Below are positions 25,501 through 34,000 of a DNA stretch of 64,000 nt, in pieces. The DNA is taken from the NCBI GenBank assembly GCA_037013685.1, contig CM072905.1:11002991-11066990 (forward strand). Reading direction: 5' to 3'. Positions within the stretch are counted from its first letter, which is position 1. Each line of letters starts with the position of its first letter. The notes beneath the pieces are model-generated. The model saw only the letters and a program-made list of their open reading frames with translations, was not told the DNA's origin and did not search any database. Position numbers and translations under genes: made by a program. This DNA comes from Acridotheres tristis (Eukaryota > Chordata > Aves > Passeriformes > Sturnidae).

Positions 25501-28125
25501 GAGAAGCGCTCGGGGATCCAGGACCAGACGAGGCGCATCTCCTGCGCCGTGACAATGCTGGAGCTGAAGTTCTGCATGTCCACAGCCAGGTGGAAGCACG
25601 GCCTGTGAGAGGAAGGACATCAGGTCGGGCTGTGGGGCCCCTCTGCTCTTCGGGGCACAGCCCCTGCAGCAGGTCCTGTCCTGTCTTTGCAGTGTGAGCT
25701 CTGTGCCATCATCCCCAGCTCTGCTGTGCCCTGTCCCCTGACAAGTCCCCAGCTCTGCTGTGCCCTGTCCCCTGACAGAGTCCCAAGCTCTGGCTGTGCC
25801 TTGTCCCCTGACAGAGTCCCCAGCTCTAGCTGTGCCCTGTCCCCTGACAGGGTCCCAAGCTCTGGCTGTGCCTTGTCCCCTGACAGGGTCCCCCAGGGCC
25901 TGGCAGGGCCCAGCACAGCCCCGGCTGCAGGAGGTGCCTGCAGCTCCCCCCGGGTGTTCTCCACAGGAATTCCCATTTTGCCTGCTCAGCCCCCAGGGCT
26001 GGGGAACTCAGGGCTCTCCTCACCTTCTCTGCACCACGGTGATGCCCCTCTCCATCAGGGCCTTCCTGTTGGCCATCTGGAGAAGCCAGATCTCCTTCCG
26101 GGAGAAGAGCCGGATGCCAAAGGCTCTCTCCAGGAGTTTGTCCACAGTCACATGCTGGGCGATGTTCCTCACGAACGCCTGCAGCTCTGCCTTGATGTCG
26201 GAGCCCTGCAGCCCGGCCGGAGCCACCGAGAGCCGGAACTGCTTCAGCAGGGCCAGGGCGATGCGGTACAGCACCTTCTGGCCCTCCAGCAGGAACACGT
26301 CCAGCACCCGCACGGCGTAGCCGAAGGGCAGCCCGGGGAAGAGCCACGACAGCCACTCCGAGTAAACCTCGAGGACGTTCTCGGCGGCGCTGGCTATGAG
26401 CCTGTGGGCTGCCGGGCAGTGCTTGTTGGCCAGGTCCCCGAAAGTCATGCACGAGGCCTGGTGGGCCAGGAAGGACTGGTCGATGTAGCCGGCGTGGGGA
26501 GCGTTGCTGGCGATGAGGCGGGAGACGCTCTCGAAGCACTGCGCCTCGTCCTCGCTGTAGTGCAGCAGCAGCGCCGCCAGCGCGGGCAGGAGGGGGCTGT
26601 GCGTGATGTCGGGGAACAGGTCGCCCACGCAGATGAGGATCTTCTTCAGGGCCGTGACCCCGTGCGGGTTGAGGCAGTAGGTGGGCATGGGGCAGCCCTC
26701 CAGGAACTCGGGCAGAGGGTGGGAGCTCACGCTGGGCTTCCCGAAGAGCCGGGCGGCCACGTCCCTGTACACGAGCGCGTCGGGGGTGACGAGGCGGCAG
26801 GAGACCCGCTGGATGAGCCGGGGGTAGAGCCAGGCCCGACCCCCGTGGCTCCAGCCCCAGCAGCCTTCCCTCGCCAGCCTCTTCAGCTCCTTCGGGGGCC
26901 TGTCCAGGACGTCCCGCGGGATCTGCGCCGGCTGCTGCGGCTCCGGCATCTTGTCCCAATCCACGAACTGCCCGCAGCCCAGGCAGGACGAGGTGTCGAT
27001 GTCCCACGTGTCAGCCTCGGACGTGACCACGATGGTGACCGGGGACGAGCCAAGCACCTCTGTAGGACAAAGAGCTTTCATTGAACACCTTTCACCGCCC
27101 CACCAACAGAGTTTCATTCTGGCTGAGGACGCTCTGAAGTCTCCCAGCCACGTCCCGGCTTTCTTTGTTCTCCTCTAAAAAGGGAAGGGTTTCAGGCTTT
27201 GCCCTCTCCCGCTCCCATCAGCTCAGGGCCCTGGAGAAGTGTGGGGCCAGGTCCCAGCTGGGTATCAGGGTTTCTTCTCATACCATGAGAGGCTTTCCAG
27301 CCCTCCAAAAGCTCACGGCCCGAGGCAGGGCTCGGGCAGCCGCCAGCCCGGCGCTGGAAGAGCAGAGTCTGAGCTCCTCCTAGAGAGACGGGAGCGGCAT
27401 TTCCTGGGGCTGCGGGAGAGCTCGGTCCGAGCGATCCCTGCACGAGGCACGGGAGCTGTCCCCGCGTGGGTGAGCTCTGCTGGCCACTGATTAACGGGCA
27501 GGGATAAAGTCAATTCGCGCACTCATTAACTCTCGGATGTTTCCATCGTGGCTGTGCTCAGTTGCTGGGGGTCAAGGATGGATTCTCACTGAGCCAAGGG
27601 GACACGGGGGGACAGCAGGTGGTGGCACATCGGGACGGTCCTGTCGGCCTGGCTGGGTCGGGCTCTGGCACTGGCTCTCCAGCTCAGTTTGGCGCTGGCC
27701 CAAGGCCAGCAGGAGCAGCGGGCCGGGCTCAGTCTGGTTCAAGGTTCAGCTCTTGGATGCGGTGGCTCGGCTCGACTCCTTGTCCTGGACACAGCCTGAC
27801 CCCAGCACAGTCACGGGGGTGACTGGCCACAGAAACCAGTCTGAGACAACACCGGGGATGAATCAGGGGCTGTTGCGATCCCCAAATTCACCTCGTCCTC
27901 TCCCCAGGGTGCTGCCCTGCCCGGTACCGAGCAGCGTCAGCCCGAGCCCACCCGACCGCCGGTGCCCCGGCCCCGGGTGCCGAACGGAGGCTCCAGGTCG
28001 GGGCAGGAATTTGGGTCTGCCCCAGCCCCTGTGCTCCGCCGGACGTGTCCCGGCACGGGCGGGCCCCGCTCGGCGCACTCACCTCGCCCGGTGCCCGAGT
28101 CCTCGCCCGCGGCCGGCTCGGCCAT
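22406..28125 (-). CDS. TBC1D24-like protein (TBC domain plus TLDc domain), complete seven-exon gene, 602 codons
   Basis: Seven exons joined by GT-AG introns in consistent phase: 28125-28083, 27059-26024, 25602-25444, 25086-25023, 23872-23777, 23581-23317 and 22551-22406, totalling 1809 nt including the TAG stop. The product has an N-terminal TBC domain (about residues 75-320) and a C-terminal TLDc domain (about 375-600), the order known for TBC1D24 (559 aa in human). TBC1D24/Skywalker proteins bind phosphoinositides and Arf6/Rab35 and act in endosomal and synaptic-vesicle recycling. Seen here: K74 and R78 in LKRLAREG and R280 in VLYRIAL line up with the basic phosphoinositide pocket (human K36, R40, R242), and SCMTFGDL, ERFSLF, GFFGTGECFVF and the glycine run IGGGGGQAL are kept. 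By eye the match to human TBC1D24, recalled from memory, is only a little over half in the TBC domain, so a paralogue is more likely than the orthologue. The N terminus is about 38 residues longer than human. The start is the first in-frame ATG whose exon joins exon 2 in phase; upstream in-frame ATGs exist. Confidence 0.92.
22918..23320. repeat. 37-bp minisatellite and degenerate donor-like repeat in TBC1D24-like intron 6
   Basis: About six copies of a 37-bp unit containing CCTTATCGATATGGATCCC and TTTTACTGATAGCGAT (22918-23140). It then grades into shorter TATCGATAA and TACCGAT units up to the exon 6 donor at 23316. On the transcribed minus strand these read ATCGGTAAGGGGGG and ATCGATAAGGGG, resembling the genuine donor ATCG|GTAAAGGGGG. 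Confidence 0.93.
23317..23581 (-). CDS. TBC1D24-like coding exon 6 (TLDc, with serine/proline linker)
   Basis: 265 nt. The acceptor is CTGCCCAG|GTGCGC and the donor GTCATCG|GTAAAG. It encodes ERYEWVFIKKPEL, a Ser/Pro/Arg-rich insert with several SPSP-type motifs, then LSPFLAIRHFLLPSKT and SMFMAGSRDGIVIG. The insert is longer and more basic than in human TBC1D24 and carries candidate proline-directed phosphorylation sites. The donor sits at the edge of a tandem array that repeats donor-like sequence. Confidence 0.9.
23777..23872 (-). CDS. TBC1D24-like coding exon 5 (TLDc)
   Basis: 96 nt, exactly 32 codons. The acceptor is TCCCAAG|GTGTGTGG and the donor TTCACT|GTAAGT. It encodes VCGAFLSSDWSERKK then GFFGTGECFVFT, the most recognisable TLDc block (human VCGAYLSTDWSERNK ... 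GFFGTGECFVF). Confidence 0.93.
23963..24234. repeat. 69-bp tandem repeat, about four copies, in TBC1D24-like intron 4
   Basis: Units contain AAATCCTGCTGTGCCAGCTC, CATCCTGCACTGCCATCCCC and CACTGAGCAATCCCAGACA. Copies differ at only a few positions. Because 69 is a multiple of 3, the same 23-residue peptide repeats in false open frames. Confidence 0.95.
25023..25086 (-). CDS. TBC1D24-like coding exon 4 (TLDc)
   Basis: 64 nt. The acceptor is CTCTGCAG|GTTCTAC and the donor GGCGAG|GTGAGC. It encodes RFYTCCEGYEPTVLLIKTTE followed by GE, closely matching the CEGHEPTLLLIKTT stretch of TBC1D24. It ends on a complete codon. Confidence 0.9.
25444..25602 (-). CDS. TBC1D24-like coding exon 3 (start of TLDc domain)
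   Basis: 159 nt. The acceptor is CTCACAG|GCCGTG and the donor CTGCAGAG|GTGAAG. It encodes FHLAVDMQNF, then EMRLVWSWIPERFSL and PPLLLFST, the first conserved block of the TLDc domain. No 18-nt neuronal microexon like that of mammalian TBC1D24 was recognised in the preceding intron, which is largely a 36-bp tandem repeat. Confidence 0.9.
25698..25890. repeat. 36-bp tandem repeat, about five copies, in TBC1D24-like intron 2
   Basis: Units contain TGTCCCCTGACAGAGTCCC and AGCTCTGGCTGTGCC, with one copy shortened to 34 bp. The array fills nearly half of the 421-bp intron. Confidence 0.93.
26024..27059 (-). CDS. TBC1D24-like coding exon 2 (TBC domain)
   Basis: A single 1036-nt exon carrying the whole TBC domain; human TBC1D24 also has one very large coding exon here. 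The acceptor is CCTACAG|AGGTGC, and the split codon G|AG joins exon 1 perfectly. The donor is AGAGAAG|GTGAGG. An N-terminal SSCLGCGQFVDWDKM segment aligns with the human CFVDKDKM region but adds a C-x-x-C pair (C40, C43). The end, ALMERGITVVQR, matches the human ALKQKGITVKQK boundary. Confidence 0.93.
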
Positions 28126-28350
28126 GGGGAAGGCGGCGGCCGCGCCCCCGGGGGAGCGGGGCAGGCTGAGCCCCACCTGCAGCATGTGCCAGCTCGGCCA
28201 CCCCTGCCGGGTTCCCTCTGGCCCCGGCACCTGCCCGCGCTTTTAAGGTGAGGGCCAGCCCCGGCACCGGCGTTTATTTGGGGTAAATAGAGCGAGGGGT
28301 GGAGCAGCTCCGCGCCCGCATCGCCCCTTCTTGCCCCAGTTCCGCGCCGG
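27930..28350. promoter_or_regulatory. CpG island at TBC1D24-like exon 1
   Basis: Very GC-rich with frequent CpG (for example 28060-28150 around the ATG). No TATA box is seen at a useful distance. It fits a CpG-island promoter firing leftward on the minus strand. The transcription start cannot be placed. Confidence 0.55.
28083..28125 (-). CDS. TBC1D24-like coding exon 1
   Basis: Encodes MAEPAAGEDSGTGR plus the first base of codon 15. The donor after 28083 reads GAG|GTGAGT. The exon lies in a CpG island. The open frame continues upstream through other ATGs (near 28188 and 28230), so a longer N terminus is possible. The ATG at 28125 has a G at +4 but a C at -3, so start choice is only moderately supported. 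Confidence 0.7.
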
Positions 28351-30860
28351 GCCCGGCTGGGGGGCTGTAAACACCCCGTGGGTTGAGATACCATCAAACA
28401 GCAACACGAGTAGTAAATGAATCCTTTATTTTGCCGAGGGTAACCTTGGAGTTCCCGCTCTGGGGCTCGCTCCCTGCGCAGCGCCCGGGGCAGGAGGTGC
28501 TGGGGGCTGAGGCTGGCGGGGGCTCCGGCCATGGCCCGGCCTTGAGAGGGGACACCCCGGCCCAGCGAGTGGGGGCTGGCACCACTTCCCACTGGGGAGA
28601 CCCGGGGACAGGAGCTGTGAGCAGCAGGGCCGGGGACAGGGAGACACCGGGGACAGGGGGACACCGAGGCCGCGTGGAAAAGCGACCCCCGGCTGTCCCC
28701 GCCGTGCGCTGTCGGCGCCGGGGCCGGGGCGGCCGCGGGTGCTCGGCGCTGCTCCAGCACAGCCCCGGGGTAATTGGGGGCGATGCGGCCCCGCAGCCCC
28801 CGCGGCCCCGGCGGAGCTCAGGCCGCGACTGTTGCAGGCATGGCCGTGGGGCTTCAGTGTTCCCGGTCTGCCCCCGGGTTGGTACCTATGTGTTTTAGCC
28901 TCACAACGCGCTGCAGACTGAGCGCTGTATTCACGGACAGAAGGGCTGAGCTGGAGGAAAAGCACCCTCCAGCAGAGGCTGGAGCCTCCAGAAAAGCTCC
29001 CAGGACATCGCTCCGGGCCGACAGCGCTGACACAGAACTCACAGCTCATGCTGCACTTAGCGGGCACTTTTATAGGCATCCTAACATTTTAAAGGCTTTT
29101 AATTTGCCTTTAAAATCGGATCGTTTCTGTTGTGATAAGAGCAGCCGCAGGTTGTTCGTGACCTGCACCTGCAGCATCCGCTGGCACCGCGGCCCTGCGG
29201 CATCTCCCGAGCAAGGCTCCCTGCTTGAGGACCCTCTCGTTTTCCTCACCTTCTCTGTGCTGTGCCAAATTCCTCGGGAGCAGCTCGCCTGTCCCGTCAC
29301 CCCTCCCCGCCTTTGTCCCTGACAAGCGGGGAGCCCCCCGGAGTGGGGGCGAGGCTCAGCAAAGACCTCCGGGCTGTGCCGGGTGGGAGGGGGCGAGGGG
29401 GTCTCCCAGTGGGAGTTCTCCTTATCCTTATCTCCTTATCCTTATCCGCCCCGGAGCCTGTCCGGGGGCTCTGCTCCACAGGCTGCTCCCGAAGGGGCAG
29501 TGACGGCCCTAGCCCCGCTCCTGGGGCCCGAGGGGGTCCCCACACCGCACCCCGCTCTGCTCCCGGTGCCAGGGGCCGCTCGTTCTCTCTGCAGCTCCAA
29601 GCCTTTGCCCAGCTCTGGCAGCAGCGGCTCCCGCTGCCTTTCCCGGACCTTTCCGGCCTCCTTATCCTCATTTGCCTTGTCCAGGACAGCGGCCGCCTCT
29701 TCCTGCCAGCCCGACGAGCTCTGAAACCTCCGGCACACGCTCCGGAGATGGAAGTGCATTAGGGATGGGGCGAAAGGAAATGTCGCTTCATGCGTTTTTA
29801 ATGGCGAAATATTAAATATGTAGAGGCCGTGGGGCTCCGGCTGAGCAGCGCAGCCGAAGGCCGTGATTGTTTAATGGCCACGGCAGCGGGAGCATCTCCG
29901 GGTGTGCGGAGAGCCGGGCCAGGACACAGAGCCCAGCCCGGGAAAGTACAGAGGGGATTGACCCGGGAATGGGGGAGCACAGCGGCGATCAGCCCCGGGA
30001 ATGTGAACGTGCTGACAAGGATACGCTCGTTATCGTTATCAATATCGTCATCAATATCGTTATCATTACTGTTATGATTGTCCTTATCACTATCGTCATC
30101 ACTATCGTTATCAACACATCACGAGGGCGATAAAGCCTCGCCGGCAGCGCCCCGAGACTGCTCCTCAGATTGTGCCCGTCTTGCGTCACCGAGCGCACCC
30201 CAAAACAAAGGGAGAGGCCAAATCCTGGCGAGTTAGGGGTTGGGAGAGCTTGGACGGAACTTCTGCGGGAGCGAGGGGCTGCGCCCACGGTGGCCAAAAC
30301 AGCGACAGTGCCAGCATCGCCAGTGTCACCTGGGACCGGGGACATCGGCGTGGGCAGGGAGGGCAGCGACTGTCACTGGAGATGGGCAGGGAACAGGGCT
30401 GGGGATTCGGAGAAGGGAACCGGTGTCACCGCTCAGTGCTGGGTTTGTGTGGCAGCAAGGGAGGGGTGGGGACAGCTCTGGTTCTGTGCTGTGCACATCT
30501 GCACCTTGCACATCTGCATCTCTACAAACCTCTGCCTCTGCATCTGTAAACCCTGGACATCTGCACCTGTGTTCCTGCACCCCACACATCTGCACCTCTG
30601 CCCCTGAACACCCGCCCCTGCCCCCCGTACCGCACATGGGAACCGCTGCGCCATCCGCTCCGCTCCCCGCAGCACCGGGCACCCCGCACCGCTGCGTCCC
30701 TGGGGCCGGCTCCGCTCCCCGGGGCCCGCACCCCGGCACCTCTCTCCCCGTCCATCTCTCTCCTCTCCCATTTCCCCTTCCCCTCCGTGCCCTCCCGGCG
30801 CCTGCGCGCCGCGAGTCCGGGCGGATCCGGCGGAAGCGCCGCGAAGGTTCCGGGGCCGCG
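28126..30860. other. Divergent intergenic spacer between TBC1D24-like and STX8
   Basis: About 2.7 kb between the two start codons, with no supported exon. It alternates CpG-dense blocks (about 28430-28860, 29150-29760, 30620-30860) with AT-richer patches (28890-29120, 29760-29820). It contains short CTTATC-type repeats near 29425-29452 and a degenerate TATCGT/TATCAT array at 30018-30120. Open frames here look like composition effects. Confidence 0.6.
30018..30120. repeat. Degenerate TATCGT/TATCAT hexamer array in the divergent spacer
   Basis: Repeated TCGTTATC, AATATCGTC and CACTATCG words. On the minus strand it is a string of GATAACGATA-like GATA motifs, many with CpG. It is similar in flavour to the ATCGATA array at 23 kb. 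Confidence 0.8.
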
Positions 30861-31000
30861 ATGGCTCCGGACCCTTGGTGAGCGCCGGGCCGGGCCGGGC
30901 CGGGGGCTGCGGGCCGGGCTCGGCCCTGCCGGGGCTGCGGAGCGTCCGGAGCCTCCGGGGCCCGGCACGGGCGGGAGCGGGGCCGGGCGGGGCTGGGCTG
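30620..31000. promoter_or_regulatory. CpG island at STX8 exon 1
   Basis: CpG-dense and GC-rich sequence spans the STX8 start codon and the first intron's 5' end, including repeated GGGCCGGGC blocks at 30886-30920. This is typical of a housekeeping promoter without a TATA box. The start of transcription is probably within about 100 nt upstream of 30861 (inference). Confidence 0.55.
30861..30877 (+). CDS. STX8: STX8 coding exon 1
   Basis: ATG GCT CCG GAC CCT TG, then donor GTGAGC. It encodes MAPDP plus two bases of Trp6. The start is fixed by identity with the human N terminus MAPDPW. Confidence 0.93.
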
Positions 31001-34000
31001 TGCGGGGTGTGGGGGTGTGCCTTCCCAAATCCATCCCGGTGTGTACGTGTGTTTGGGGGTGCTGTGCCTTCCCTTCTCCGGGGGCTTTCCCAAAGCCCAT
31101 CCCAGGCTTTGTGTGTGTGTGTTTTGTGGGTGCTTGCCTTCTACCGGAGTCTTTTCCCAAAGCCCATCCCAGGCTTTGTGTGTGTGCTTTGGGGGTGCTG
31201 TGCCTTCCTCTCCCGGGCCTTTTCCCGAGGCTTATACCAGCCCATCCCAGCCGATCCCAGCGAGTCCCAGCCCATCCCAGCGGGTCCCAGCGAGTCCCAG
31301 CCCATCCCAGCGGGTCCCAGCCCATCCCATCCGATCCCAGCGGGTCCCAGCCCATCCCAGTCCATCCCGGCCGGTCCCGGCTCCATCCCGCAGCCCCGGG
31401 CTCAGTCGCTGCCATGCCCCCAGGCTCCCGCTGCTCGCCGCCGCTCGCCAGCTCGCCCAGGACATCGCCGAGAGGATCCAGGAGCGGAACCGCTGCCAGC
31501 GGAGCGGGGAGAGCTCGGCCAAGGTGCCCCGGCAGGGAGGGGTTCGGCGGGGCTTGGGGCGGGCACGGGCTGGGTTTGGATGTGCCGGGTCCGACGGGAC
31601 CGGGAGGGCGGAATTCCCGGGATGCGGGCCCGGGGAGAGCGGAATTCCTGGGATGCGGGCCCAGGGAGGTGCAGGAGCCGCGGCACGGGGGGATCGGGGC
31701 CGGGGCTGTGTCGCTGTCGCCGGGGAAGGTTGTGTTCCACGGCAGGAACCCAGCGCCGGTGCCTGTCCCTTGATGCATCTGTAAAGGAACGAGAACGCCA
31801 CCTGTGAATGAGCAGTGGCTTCCCGGTGTCACAAAGGTCGTTTGGGTTTGGCAGCAGTGAATCCCTGCGTGCAGCAGGGCTGGTTTAGGGGAGGAGCTGT
31901 GGCGGTGCTGGGCACACCCTGCTGCCTGCCCCGGGCCGGCCCTGCCGGGATGGAGCTGTCCCAGAGCTCAGGGATGCTGGGAGGCTGGGATGGAGCTGTC
32001 CCAGAGCTCAGGGATGCTGGGAGGCTGGGATGGAGCTGTCCCAGAGCTCAGGGATGTTGGGATGCTGGGATGGAGCTGTCCCGGAGCTCAGGGATGCTGG
32101 GAGGCTGAGATGGAGCTGTCCCAGAGCTCAGGGATGCTGGGATGCTGGGATGGAGCTGTCCCAGAGCTCAGGGATGTTGGGATGCTGGGATGGAGCTGTC
32201 CCAGAGCTCAGGGATGTTGGGATGCTGGGATGGAGCTGTCCCAGAGCTCAGGGATGCTGGGATGTTCAGCAGCTGCTCTGTGCCCACTCTCTGTGAACGG
32301 GGAGCAGATGTTCCTCCTCTAGGCCTGACTCCTCCTTTTGCAGTCGCTGCAGATCAGAGAGAATAAGAACTTTGCAGCCTTGTTTTAGCTGCATTTTCAA
32401 CAAAATACAAACCCAGATTTAAATAGGAATGGGAAGCAGCAGTTGGAGCTTACCCAGGAATATTGTGTTCTCCACGTTTTCACTCTTCCTGTTTAAGACA
32501 TAAAATAAAATAAAGGTTTTCAGGATGCTGCTTTCCCTGGGGCTCCAAGCCTTGTCCTTTCATTCAGGAGCAGCTTTGAGTCATTACCTGCTCCCTTTGC
32601 TGTGTTCAGATGAAAATTGCTGTAAGCCCTTGAGTTGGTAGTTTATGATAATTTGGATAATTAAAGCCCCAGTGCTTTATCTCCCCCCTCTCTATATCAG
32701 GGCTGTAATGCAGTGCCTGATCACTGAATCTGCTGGGCCACTCACTTTGCTGAGAGGCGTTCAAATCAAATGTCATTTTTGAAATGTTTCCTTGGAAGAA
32801 ATTCTGAGGAAAAGTGTGTAGGCTGTGCACAATAATCCGTGCTGCTGAATGTCTGCCTCAGTTCAGCAGGAGTTGAGAAGGAGTTTCAGAAACCCCAAAT
32901 CAGTGGGATTTGAGAGCAGTATTTTCTCTGGCTTTGGAGTGTTTGGAGGTGCAGAATAAATTCCTGCTTTCAGGATGGCGAAGTATCAGAATTGTACAGA
33001 TACACCTCAACAACAGAAGACCAATAAAAAGATTGCTGCTCAATGTGTCTGTATTTATAGAGGGCAAAGTTCTCAGCTGCCATCAGTGCCTCTGAGGAGT
33101 CCAAACCCCTAGGAAATGTGGGGTTGGTGTTGTTTGGAGCCTTTCTGGGGCTGGAACTCTCCGAGGTTGTGTTTTATGGAAACATGACACGGGTGACTGA
33201 CTTCTCCATAAAATCATTTGTCCCATGCCCTGTGTTTTCCAGCTTCCTTTAATCCATTAAGAGGTAAAGTGGAATATTTGGCAGTGTTTGATTCTACTCT
33301 AAACAAGTTTCCAACAACGAGAGAGGTGTTTTCATAACAGAAGTGCCTGTTGAGAAATCCACGGCTGAGCAGTCGCGTGTCCTGTGCCTCCTGATGTAAT
33401 GCAGGAAAATGTCTTTGTAAAATACTGGCCTTTTAGGGAGAATGTAAACCGGTTTTTATTTTTATAGTACTTTGCAATTAGCATGCCTGAAAAACTTCTT
33501 GCTTGTTGCTGAGCCAAAAATAGAGCAAAAAATTTAAAATGGAAAAACAAACGGAGTAAAAATTTTAATCCAGCACTTACCATCTGTGAACTCTGCTCTG
33601 ATAAGCTGATCTTAAAACTTCCATTGTTTTTTTTCTTTCTATTTTTCTTCTTTCTTAGTTTTCTGTGAAGGAGGTGAAATCTTTTCTTCTTTCACTGCAG
33701 TTTCTGGCCAGGTGGCTGCATTTGGTGACTTTTTTGGCTGTGTCACCTTTGTGCTCTGTTGCTGTTCTGGGTCAGTCAAATGCAGCGCTCTCCACCTGGA
33801 GCTGAGAACAAATGAGAAGACCTTTAATTACCTGATTGCAGAGGCTTCAGCATTCCCAAAATTGCTGGTCCCCCATCCTGGTTTGGATCTGCTGCCGTGT
33901 TGGTGTTGTGCTGCTTTGGTCCAGATTTTGGCTGCCTCAGCCTGGGTGCATCTGGTGGTGTTTGAGAGCAAACCTCCCTGGGCACAGAGGTTTATTTAAT

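Noticed and set aside
25687..27084. 465-codon plus-strand open frame antisense to TBC1D24-like exon 2
   Set aside because: A shadow of a GC-rich coding exon; only the minus strand shows the TBC domain.
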